64,000 bases of DNA from DATLGB01 sp964242305 (lineage in GTDB: Bacteria > Actinomycetota > Thermoleophilia > Solirubrobacterales > Solirubrobacteraceae): assembly GCA_964242305.1 (NCBI GenBank), contig CAXTBB010000005.1, positions 87,896 through 151,895 of the forward strand, given 5' to 3'. The notes under the pieces were generated by a model, which saw only the letters and a list, made by a program, of their open reading frames with translations, had not been told where the DNA came from and ran no database searches. Below are positions 46,978-54,307 of the stretch, piece after piece (the stretch's first letter is position 1; each line of letters begins with the position of its first letter). A program made the translations under genes and the position numbers.

Positions 46978-48210
46978 GTGCGGCCTCCCAGCGTCACCTC
47001 CGCGGTCGCTCGCTTCCTGGCTGGGAGCCTGCTCGCACTCGCGGTCGTGCTGGTCGGCGGCTTCTTCGTCCTGCGGTCGGTGACCATCCACGAGGCCGAG
47101 CGGCGAACGCGCAGCGATGTCCAGCTCGAAGGCCGCCTGATCCAAGCCGCCGGCCTGACCGACGGAGTCCTCACCGGGGACCGGCGGGCGCTCGATCGCC
47201 TCGACGACGCGGTGGTCGGCCAGCTCGCGCGCGCGTCGCTCGTGCGCGTGAAGCTGTGGACGCGGTCCGGTCGGATCCTCTACTCGGACGAGCCGCTGCT
47301 GATCGGGCAGCGGTTCGGCCTCGGCGCCGAGGAGCTCGAGCTCTTCAAGAAGGGCGGGGCGGACGCGGATCTGTCCGACCTCGACGAGCCTGAGAACCGC
47401 TACGAGCGCGACGACGGCAAGCTGCTCGAGGCGCACACCGTCATCCGCACCCCGAATGGGACCCCCGTCCTGTTCGAGACCTACCAGCGCTTCTCGTCGA
47501 TCAGCGCCAGCGGGTTGCGGCTGCTGAAGGCGATCGCGCCGCCGCTGCTCGGCGGGCTGCTGGTGCTCGTGCTGCTGCAGGTCCCGCTGGCGGTGTCGCT
47601 GGCCCGCCGGGTCAGCCGCGGCTACGCGGAGCGCCAGGAACTGCTGCAGGCGGCGGTCGACGCCTCCGACGCCGAGCGCCGCCGCATCGCCTCCGACCTG
47701 CACGACGGCGTGGTTCAGGACGTCGCCGGCGTGGCCTTCGGGCTGGCCGGCCACGACGAGCGGGCGGCGGGTCAGCTGCGCCAGAGCGTGCGCGACCTGC
47801 GCACGCTGCTCGTCCAGATCCACCCGCCGAGCCTGGCCAGCACGGGGCTCGAGCCGGCGCTGGCGGACCTGCTGAGCCCGCTCGCCGCGGCCGGCGTCAC
47901 CACCTCGCTGCGCGTGGACGAGCCCGCGTCCCCGCACGACGCGCTCGTCTACCGGGTGGCGCGCGAGGCGCTGCGCAACGTCGGGGCGCACGCGGATGCC
48001 GCGCGGGTCGACGTGTCCGTCGCCGGTGGGCGGCTCGAGGTCCGCGACGACGGGCGCGGCTTCGACGCCGACGAGCGCAGCGCGCGGCGGGAGGCGGGCC
48101 ACGTCGGCCTGTCGCTGCTCGAGAGGCTCGTGCGCCAGCAGGGCGGAACGCTGACCGTGACGTCGAGCCCTGGGGAGGGGTCCACCGTGATGATGGAGCT
48201 GCCGTCATGA
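46978..48210 (+). CDS. NarL-family sensor histidine kinase (HisKA_3), 410 aa
   Basis: GTG start at 46978; the earlier part of the frame lies in the biotin carboxylase gene. A membrane segment at about 10-32 and another near 175-195 enclose an extracytoplasmic sensor of about 140 residues. Then HisKA_3 carries IASDLHDGVVQDVAGVAFGL with the phosphorylated His, and the HATPase reads REALRNVGAHADA, VRDDGRGFDADE and GHVGLSLLERLV. The kinase core is of the DevS/NarX/DesK type but has no heme GAF domains. TAGCCT (46964-46969) is a possible -10 box. The stop overlaps the regulator start (ATGA). Confidence 0.9.
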   Translation: MRPPSVTSAVARFLAGSLLALAVVLVGGFFVLRSVTIHEAERRTRSDVQLEGRLIQAAGLTDGVLTGDRRALDRLDDAVVGQLARASLVRVKLWTRSGRILYSDEPLLIGQRFGLGAEELELFKKGGADADLSDLDEPENRYERDDGKLLEAHTVIRTPNGTPVLFETYQRFSSISASGLRLLKAIAPPLLGGLLVLVLLQVPLAVSLARRVSRGYAERQELLQAAVDASDAERRRIASDLHDGVVQDVAGVAFGLAGHDERAAGQLRQSVRDLRTLLVQIHPPSLASTGLEPALADLLSPLAAAGVTTSLRVDEPASPHDALVYRVAREALRNVGAHADAARVDVSVAGGRLEVRDDGRGFDADERSARREAGHVGLSLLERLVRQQGGTLTVTSSPGEGSTVMMELPS

Positions 48211-48815
48211 TCCGCGTGCTGATCGCCGACGACCACGGCGTCGTGCGCGACGGGCTCAGCCGCCTGATCGAGGCGACCGACGATCTCGAGCTGGTCGGGA
48301 CCGCCGCCGACGGGGCCGAGGCGGTCGAGCGCGCGCGCGAGCTCGCGCCCGATGTCGTGCTCATGGACCTCGACATGCCCGTGCTCGACGGCATCGAGGC
48401 GACGCGCCGCATCGACGTCCCCGTGCTCGTGCTGACGGCCTTCTCCGACAGCGCGCGCATCCTCGGCGCCATGGACGCGGGCGCGGTCGGCTACCTGCTC
48501 AAGGACGCGTCGTCGCAGGAGGTCGCCGCGGGGATCCGCTCCGCCGCCCGCGGCGAGTCCCCGCTGGACCCCCGCGCCGCCCGCACCATCCTCACCGCCC
48601 GCACCCGGCCCGATCCGCTGGACGGGCTGTCCGCGCGCGAGCGCGAGGTGCTGCTCGCGCTCGTCGCCGGCCTGCCCAACAAGCTGATCGCCCGCCGTCT
48701 GGAGATCAGCGAGAAGACCGTCAAGACGCACCTGACCAGCATCTTCCGCGCCCTCGGCGTGACCGACCGCACGCAGGCCGCGCTGTGGGCCGAGCGCCAC
48801 GGCATCGGGACCTAA
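48207..48815 (+). CDS. NarL/DevR-type response regulator, 202 aa
   Basis: The receiver domain has VLIADDHGVVRDGLSRLIE, the phosphorylated Asp 54 in VVLMDLDMPVLDG and the conserved Lys in YLLKDAS. The LuxR-type HTH (GLSAREREVLLALVAGLPNKLIARRLEISEKTVKTHLTSIFRALG) is close to residues 138-196. Domain order and the Asp position are those of DevR/DosR. A GGGAC-N4-GTCCC box overlaps the stop codon and precedes the next gene; a second box precedes the exported protein at 44034. These two are the likely local targets (inference). Confidence 0.92.
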   Translation: MIRVLIADDHGVVRDGLSRLIEATDDLELVGTAADGAEAVERARELAPDVVLMDLDMPVLDGIEATRRIDVPVLVLTAFSDSARILGAMDAGAVGYLLKDASSQEVAAGIRSAARGESPLDPRAARTILTARTRPDPLDGLSAREREVLLALVAGLPNKLIARRLEISEKTVKTHLTSIFRALGVTDRTQAALWAERHGIGT

Positions 48816-48826
48816 GTCCCATTGCG
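48807..48826 (+). promoter_or_regulatory. DosR/DevR-like box GGGAC-CTAA-GTCCC followed by ATTGCG
   Basis: The same composite element as at 43981-44000: GGGAC/GTCCC around 4 nt, then ATTGCG. It overlaps the response regulator stop codon (TAA 48813-48815) and ends 39 nt before ATG 48859, against 40 nt at the other site. Sequence and spacing are both conserved while the surrounding bases differ. Confidence 0.62.
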
Positions 48827-48858
48827 GGCGGGACCCGCGAGCCCGGACCATGGACGCC

Positions 48859-49275
48859 ATGAAGATCTCTGTCCTTTCTGTCGCCGCTCTCGCCCTCGCC
48901 CTCGCCGCGACCGCTTCTCCCGCGCTCGCCAAGCACGGCGGCGACAATCGGGTCACCAAGGCCGGCTCGTGCGGCTCCGGCGCGACCTCCAAGCTCAAGC
49001 TCAAGGCCGACGACGGCGCCATCGAGGCCGAGTTCGAGGTCGACCGCAACGTCAACGGCGAACGCTGGAAGGTGACGTTCAGCCGCGACGGCCACGTCGT
49101 CGCCCGCGCCAGGCCCAAGACGCACGCGCCCAGCGGCTCGTTCTCCGTCGAGCGCCGGCTCAGCGATTCCGCCGGCGCCGACCGCATCACCGCCCGCGGC
49201 TCCGGTCCCAGCGGCCTGACCTGCACGGCCACCGCGACGCTCCCCGAGGCGAGCGCCAGCTCACCCCGGGCTTAG
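48859..49275 (+). CDS. Small exported protein, 138 aa
   Basis: The start MKISVLSVAALALALAATASPALA (ATG 48859) is preferred over the ATG three codons earlier because it gives a canonical signal peptide and the same distance to the DosR-like box as in the gene at 44034. The mature part begins KHGGDNRVTKAGSCGSG, then a beta-rich domain (KLKLKADDGAIEAEFEVDRN, WKVTFSRDGHVVARARP) with two Cys. No known family was recognised. It is the gene directly downstream of the DevR-like regulator and a likely target of it. Confidence 0.72.
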   Translation: MKISVLSVAALALALAATASPALAKHGGDNRVTKAGSCGSGATSKLKLKADDGAIEAEFEVDRNVNGERWKVTFSRDGHVVARARPKTHAPSGSFSVERRLSDSAGADRITARGSGPSGLTCTATATLPEASASSPRA

Positions 49276-49907
49276 GCGGCGGCGGTGCGGGGCGGGACCA
49301 CGTGGAGGCCGCACTCGAGCTTGTCCGTCCCGGCCCAGCGGCCCTCGCGGCCCTTGCCGGGCGCGGTGCAGGGCAGGCAGCCGATGGAGTCGTAGCCCTG
49401 GTCGTGGAGCGTGTTGTACGGCAGGCCCTTGGCGTGGATGACGCGCCACAGGTCCTGCTCGCTCCACAGCGCCAGCGGGTTGTACTTGACGATCCCGCGG
49501 ACAGGGTCGGTCTCCACCGTCTGCGCATCCGCCCGCGTCGGGGACTGCTCGCGGCGGATGCCGGTCACCCAGGCGTCCGCGGCTGAGAGCGCGCGCTCGA
49601 GCGCCTCGACCTTGGCCACCGAGCAGCAGTGCTCCGGGCCGGTCCAGTCGCCGCGGGCGTCCTCGACCTCGATGTCCACGCCGTAGCGCTCCTCGAAGGC
49701 ACGCCAGGTCCCGAGCGTCTCCGGGAACAGGACGCCGGTGTCGATGGTCACGAAGCGCGTGCGCGGCGCGACGCGGACCGCTGCCTCGACCAGCACCGAC
49801 TCCTCCTTCTGGAAGGAGACGAGCATGACGAGCTTGTCGCCATGGGCCTCGCCGGCCGCGGCCAGCGCGACGTCGAGGTCCTCGGCGAGCGTGGTCAGAC
49901 CGCGCAC
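49272..49907 (-). CDS. cysH: Phosphoadenosine/adenosine phosphosulfate reductase, 211 aa
   Basis: PAPS reductase fold: LVMLVSFQKEESVLVEAAV, TIDTGVLFPETLGTW, VTGIRREQSPTRA and KYNPLALWSEQDLW. The Cys pairs HCCSVAKVEAL and GCLPCTAPG form the CC ... CxxC set that binds a 4Fe-4S cluster in the APS-reducing type of CysH. It reduces activated sulfate to sulfite. GTG at 49907 was chosen; it overlaps the end of the sulfite reductase gene (stop at 49895) by 13 nt, so both enzymes of assimilatory sulfate reduction are coupled. Confidence 0.92.
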   Translation of the reverse strand: MRGLTTLAEDLDVALAAAGEAHGDKLVMLVSFQKEESVLVEAAVRVAPRTRFVTIDTGVLFPETLGTWRAFEERYGVDIEVEDARGDWTGPEHCCSVAKVEALERALSAADAWVTGIRREQSPTRADAQTVETDPVRGIVKYNPLALWSEQDLWRVIHAKGLPYNTLHDQGYDSIGCLPCTAPGKGREGRWAGTDKLECGLHVVPPRTAAA

Positions 49908-51682
49908 TCGCCCTCCCCGCGCACCACCTGGAACGGGACGTTGCGGTTCCAGTCGATGAAGTGGTTCATGGTCTCCAGGCCGAACTCGATCGGCATGACG
50001 AGGTCCTTGACCTTTGCCTCGAACGGCGCGTTGCCGACGCGGCGGGCGTACTCGCGGAACAGCTCGCCGTCCTCGCGCTCGTCCTGGTACATGCGGATCC
50101 AGCGGTCGACCGCCTCGGGCACGCGCTTGGCGGCCAGGCGGACCTTGAGGCGGGCGCCGTAGGCGACCTGGCCCGTGTCGAACTCGCCGCCGACGTGCGC
50201 GATGTAGGCGGGGATGGTGTTCTCCCCGACCTTGATCGACGCGCCGTAGAAGCCGATGTCGGCGATGTGGTGCTGCGAGCACCCGTTGGGGCAGCCGGAC
50301 ATCTTGATGTGCATCTTGCGCACCAGCGGGTCGTCCAGCGCCATCTCGGCGAGCCGCTCGCGGATGGCGAGGTTCAGGCCCATGGAGGAGGTGATGCCCA
50401 GCTTGCACGAGTCCGTCCCCGGGCAGGACACGACGTCGGCTATCTCGTCCGCCCCGGGCGCGCCGAGGTCGAGCGCGAGCAGCCGCTGCCACACGTCGTA
50501 CAGGGCCTCGTCGCGCACCCAGCGCAGCACGAGGTTCTGGTGGACTGTGGTGCGCGCGTAGCCGCCGGTGTAGTCGCGCATGATCTGGCCGAGGCCGCGC
50601 AGCTGCTCTGGCGTCAGGTCGCCGCGGGGGACGTGGACGTGCACCGTCGAGAAGCCGGCCTGGCGCTGGGGCTTGACGGCGCTGGCCACGTAGCGGTCGA
50701 ACTCGCGGCGGTCCCCGTTGGGGCTCGACGTGGCGGCCGGTGCCGCGGGCGCGTGCGCCTCCTCGTCGTGGACCCACAGGTCGGGCGTGAAGTCGCGCTC
50801 GCCGACCCAGTCGCCCTCCAGCTCCTCCTCGACCTGCCGGCGCAGCTCGTCGACGCCGAACTTGTCCACGAAGACCTTGATGCGGGCGCGGGCGCGGTTG
50901 ACGCGCAGCCAGTCCTGGCGGTCGAAGATGCGGAAGACCGCCTCGGCGATCTTCAGGTAGTCGCCGTTGTCGGCCTCCACGAACTCGTACAGGGTGGGGG
51001 CGATGCGCGGCATGATCGACGTGCCGCCACCGACGCGGATCTCGAAGCCCCGGACGCCGTCGCGCTCGCGGGAGAGGAAGGCGATGTCGTGGATGCCGGT
51101 GATGGCGCGGTCCGGCTCGGCGCCGGTGAAGGCGGTCTTTACCTTGCGCGGCATCAGCTGCGTCGTCGGGTGGCGCACGAAGTAGCGCACGTAGGCGCCC
51201 ACGTACTGCGTCGGGTCGAAGGTCTCGTCCTCGCACACGCCCGCCCACGGGTCGGCGGTGACGTTGCGGACGGTGTTGCCGCAGCCTTCGCGGCTCGACA
51301 GCCCCGAGTCCGAGATCTCGCGGATCAGCTTGGCCATGTTCCGCAGCGGGATGTGGTGGATCTGGAAGTTCTGGCGCGTGGTCAGGTGCGCCTTGTTGAG
51401 CGGCGCGTAGGTCTCCGTGACGGCGGCGACGGCGTCGAACTGATCGGGGGTGATCCCGCCGAAGGGGAGCTTGATGCGGCACATCTGCACGTCGGCCTGG
51501 CGCTGGCCGTAGACGCCCTGCTTGAGCCGGAAGCCGATGAACTCCGGCTCGGGTGTCTGCCCGTCGAGGAACTTCTCGGCCTCGTTGTCGAAGTCGTCGA
51601 ACTCACGCTCGATGATCGGGATGATGTGGCCGGGGACGTCCTCGACGACTTCCGGGTTCTCAAGGGTGCCGGTGCGGGGCAT
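49895..51682 (-). CDS. Ferredoxin-type nitrite/sulfite reductase, 595 aa
   Basis: Two sulfite reductase half-repeats are present (FIGFRLKQGVYGQRQADVQMCRIKLPFGG ... AHLTTRQNFQIHHI and FSTVHVHVPRGDLTPEQLRGLGQIMRDY). The siroheme/4Fe-4S Cys sets read CPGTDSCKLGI and SGCPNGCSQHH. The enzyme reduces sulfite to sulfide, since APS/PAPS reductase follows in the same operon. The ATG at 51682 lies 6 nt after a TACATT -10 box on the minus strand, so the mRNA is probably leaderless. A palindrome covers the promoter. Confidence 0.9.
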   Translation of the reverse strand: MPRTGTLENPEVVEDVPGHIIPIIEREFDDFDNEAEKFLDGQTPEPEFIGFRLKQGVYGQRQADVQMCRIKLPFGGITPDQFDAVAAVTETYAPLNKAHLTTRQNFQIHHIPLRNMAKLIREISDSGLSSREGCGNTVRNVTADPWAGVCEDETFDPTQYVGAYVRYFVRHPTTQLMPRKVKTAFTGAEPDRAITGIHDIAFLSRERDGVRGFEIRVGGGTSIMPRIAPTLYEFVEADNGDYLKIAEAVFRIFDRQDWLRVNRARARIKVFVDKFGVDELRRQVEEELEGDWVGERDFTPDLWVHDEEAHAPAAPAATSSPNGDRREFDRYVASAVKPQRQAGFSTVHVHVPRGDLTPEQLRGLGQIMRDYTGGYARTTVHQNLVLRWVRDEALYDVWQRLLALDLGAPGADEIADVVSCPGTDSCKLGITSSMGLNLAIRERLAEMALDDPLVRKMHIKMSGCPNGCSQHHIADIGFYGASIKVGENTIPAYIAHVGGEFDTGQVAYGARLKVRLAAKRVPEAVDRWIRMYQDEREDGELFREYARRVGNAPFEAKVKDLVMPIEFGLETMNHFIDWNRNVPFQVVRGEGECAV

Positions 51683-51699
51683 TCGCTAAATGTAGCGAA
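51682..51699 (-). promoter_or_regulatory. Palindrome TTCGCTA-N4-TAGCGAA over the sulfite reductase promoter
   Basis: The perfect 7-bp inverted repeat (51682-51688 / 51693-51699) covers the -10 element TACATT (minus strand 51694-51689) and ends at the A of the start codon. A repressor bound here would block transcription and initiation. The cognate regulator is not in the window. Confidence 0.6.
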
Positions 51700-51787
51700 A
51701 CCCGACCTGGTTTTATGCCTTTCTTCCCTACCGATTTGCTTGGAGAGCGCTGCATCAAGTTCTGGACCGGTCTGCCGTTGGGTGATC

Positions 51788-52726
51788 ATGGGCCGCGTTC
51801 TGCTCGCACTCGTCGCCGCGCTCGCGCTGGCTCCCGTCGCCCAGGCGCGGGTGATCACCGGCGTCAGCGGCGGCACCTCGCTCGAGCCGTACGCGGGTCA
51901 GACGGGCGCCAAGCCGGAGGTGTTCGGCTTCTTCACGAAGTTCGGCGGCTCGTGGGAGTACATCTTCGACGCGGCTGAGCGGACGGACACGACGCCGATG
52001 CTCCACATCGGCACCAACGACGGCTACGGAACCCCCGAGAGGATCAGCCCGCTCGGCATCGCCGAGGGCAAGGGTGACGGCTACCTCATCCGCCTCAACC
52101 GGCGCATGGGCAGCTACGGCAAGCTCGTCTACGTCCGGCTGATGGCGGAGATGAACCAGGCCAACAACGCCTACAGCGCCTTCGACAAGAGCGGGCGCCC
52201 GCGCGGCGCGGCGCACTCGACGGCGTCCTTCAAGCTGGCCTGGAGGCGGACCGCACTGATCCTGCGCGGCGGCCCGCTGGACCGCATCGACGCGCGCCTG
52301 AAGGCGATGGGCCTCCCGGCCGTCAAAGGCACCGACGAGGACCTGCCCACGCCCGCCGTCGAGCTGCTCTGGATCCCCCAGACGCGCGGCTCTCCCGACA
52401 TCCGCGCCAACCTGCCGCAGGCCTACTGGCCGGGGTCGAGGTACGTCGACTGGGTCGGGACCGACTTCTATTCGAAGTTCCCCCGCTTCGATTGGCTCGG
52501 TCAGTTCTACGACCGCTTCAAGGGCAAGCCGTTCGCGTTCGGCGAGTGGGCGCTGTGGGGGTCCGACGACGCCGGCTTCGTCCGCCGCCTGTTCGGCTGG
52601 GTGCATTCCCACAAGCGCGTGAAGCTCATGCTCTACAACCAGGGCGCGCTCACCAACGGCCCGTTCCGCCTCAACCACTATCCGAGCGCGAAGGCGGAGA
52701 TCCGCCGCCAGCTCGAGCGCCTATAG
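51788..52726 (+). CDS. Secreted glycoside hydrolase family 26-like protein, 312 aa
   Basis: The signal peptide MGRVLLALVAALALAPVAQA precedes RVITGVSGGTSLEPY. The catalytic domain resembles GH26 beta-mannanases: VRLMAEMNQANNAY with the acid/base Glu, VDWVGTDFYSKFPRFDWL, and FGEWALWGSDDAGF with the nucleophile Glu. The substrate may be a mannan or another beta-linked polysaccharide. The stop overlaps the convergent carboxyltransferase stop in the palindromic hexamer CTATAG (52721-52726), in which each strand reads a TAG. Confidence 0.78.
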   Translation: MGRVLLALVAALALAPVAQARVITGVSGGTSLEPYAGQTGAKPEVFGFFTKFGGSWEYIFDAAERTDTTPMLHIGTNDGYGTPERISPLGIAEGKGDGYLIRLNRRMGSYGKLVYVRLMAEMNQANNAYSAFDKSGRPRGAAHSTASFKLAWRRTALILRGGPLDRIDARLKAMGLPAVKGTDEDLPTPAVELLWIPQTRGSPDIRANLPQAYWPGSRYVDWVGTDFYSKFPRFDWLGQFYDRFKGKPFAFGEWALWGSDDAGFVRRLFGWVHSHKRVKLMLYNQGALTNGPFRLNHYPSAKAEIRRQLERL

Positions 52727-54286
52727 CGGGATGTTGCCGTGCTTGCGCTTCGGGCCCGGCTCGCGCTTGGTGAGCAGGGTCTCCAGCGCGGTGACGAGCT
52801 TCGGGCGCGTCTCGTGGGGGACGATGACGTCGTCGATGTAGCCGCGCTCGGCCGCCGTGTAGGGGTTGGCGAAGCGCGCCTTGTAGTCGGCGATGAGCTT
52901 CTCGCGGCGCGTGTCGGGCGTCGGCGAGCCGGCGATGTCGCGCCGGTAGATGATGTTGACCGCGCCCTCGGGGCCCATGACCGCGATCTCCGCCTGCGGC
53001 CAGGCGAAGTTGAAGTCCGCGCCGAGGTGCTTGGAGCTCATGACGTCGTAGGCGCCGCCGTAGGCCTTGCGGGTGATGACGGTGATCTTGGGGACCGTCG
53101 CCTCCGCGAACGCGTACAGCAGCTTGGCCCCGTGGCGGATGATGCCGCCCCACTCCTGCGCGGTGCCGGGCAGGAAGCCGGGGACGTCGCAGAAGGTGAC
53201 GATGGGGATGTTGAAGGCGTCGCAGGTGCGCACGAAGCGCGCGGCCTTCTCGGAGGCCTCGATGTCGAGCACGCCCGCCATCGACTTGGGCTGGTTGCCG
53301 ACGATCCCGATCGCGTGCCCGTTGAGCCGCGCGTAGCCACAGATGATGTTCGTGGCGAAGTGCTCGTGGACCTCGAAGAAGTCCTCGTCGTCGACGATCA
53401 GCTTGGCGACGTCGCGCATGTCGTAGGGCTTGTTGGGGGCGTCGGGGACGATCGTGTCCAGCGCCTCGTCCATGCGCTCCGGGTCGTCCGTGGGCTGGAC
53501 CCGTGGGGTCGTCTCCAGGTTGTTCTGCGGGAGGAAGCTGAACAGGTAGCGGACGTCCTCCAGGCACGACTCCTCGTCCTCGGACGCGAAGTGCGCGACG
53601 CCGGACTTGGTGTTGTGGCTCATCGCGCCGCCGAGCTCCTCGAAGCCCGTCTCCTCGCCCGTGACCGTCTTGATGACGTCGGGGCCGGTGATGAACATGT
53701 GCGAGGTCTCCTTCACCATGAAGATGAAGTCGGTGATCGCCGGCGAGTAGACCGCGCCGCCCGCGCACGGGCCCATGATGATCGAGATCTGGGGGATGAC
53801 GCCGCTGCAGCGCACGTTGCGCAGGAAGACGTCCCCGTAGGCGCCGAGGGAGACGACGCCCTCCTGGATGCGGGCGCCGCCCGAGTCGTTGATGCCGATG
53901 ACCGGGCAGCCGATCTTGGCGGCCAGGTCCATGACCTTGCACATCTTCTCGGCCATGACCTCGCCGAGCGAGCCGCCGAAGACGGTGAAGTCCTGGCTGA
54001 AGACGCACACGCGGCGGCCGTCGATGGTTCCGTGGCCGGTGACGACGGCGTCGCCCCACGGCCGGTTCCTCTCCATGCCGAACTCGACCACCCGGTGGCG
54101 GATGAAGGTGTCCAGCTCCTGGAAGGACCCTGGGTCGAGCAGCTTCTCCACGCGCTCGCGCGCGGTGAGCTTGCCCTTGTCGTGCTGCTTCTTCTCGGCC
54201 TCGGGCGACGAGTGCACCGCCGCCTCGCGCAGCTCATTGAGCTGGTCGAGCTTCTCTTCGAACGTCTCCGGGCTGGTCTGGCGCAT
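52721..54286 (-). CDS. Acyl-CoA carboxylase beta subunit (propionyl-CoA carboxylase type carboxyltransferase), 521 aa
   Basis: The N-half reads GKLTARERVEKLLDPGSFQELDTF, GRRVCVFSQDFTVFGGSLGEVMAEK, INDSGGARIQEGV and IMGPCAGGAVYSPAITDF; the C-half has PGFLPGTAQEWGGIIRHGAKLLYAF and GADFNFAWPQAEIAVMGPEGAVNIIYRR. The sequence and length fit PccB-like carboxyltransferases, the residues near CDVPGF and AYGGAYDVM being those of the propionyl-CoA group. It completes an enzyme with the alpha subunit at 45126. Biotin is not attached to this subunit. Confidence 0.92.
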   Translation of the reverse strand: MRQTSPETFEEKLDQLNELREAAVHSSPEAEKKQHDKGKLTARERVEKLLDPGSFQELDTFIRHRVVEFGMERNRPWGDAVVTGHGTIDGRRVCVFSQDFTVFGGSLGEVMAEKMCKVMDLAAKIGCPVIGINDSGGARIQEGVVSLGAYGDVFLRNVRCSGVIPQISIIMGPCAGGAVYSPAITDFIFMVKETSHMFITGPDVIKTVTGEETGFEELGGAMSHNTKSGVAHFASEDEESCLEDVRYLFSFLPQNNLETTPRVQPTDDPERMDEALDTIVPDAPNKPYDMRDVAKLIVDDEDFFEVHEHFATNIICGYARLNGHAIGIVGNQPKSMAGVLDIEASEKAARFVRTCDAFNIPIVTFCDVPGFLPGTAQEWGGIIRHGAKLLYAFAEATVPKITVITRKAYGGAYDVMSSKHLGADFNFAWPQAEIAVMGPEGAVNIIYRRDIAGSPTPDTRREKLIADYKARFANPYTAAERGYIDDVIVPHETRPKLVTALETLLTKREPGPKRKHGNIPL

Positions 54287-54307
54287 GCGGCGCCGGAGCT
54301 TATGGCC

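Noticed and set aside
47454..47467. AATGGGAC-CCCC-GTCC, a partial inverted match to the box
   Set aside because: It lies inside the kinase coding region and the second arm is GTCCT, so it is most likely chance.
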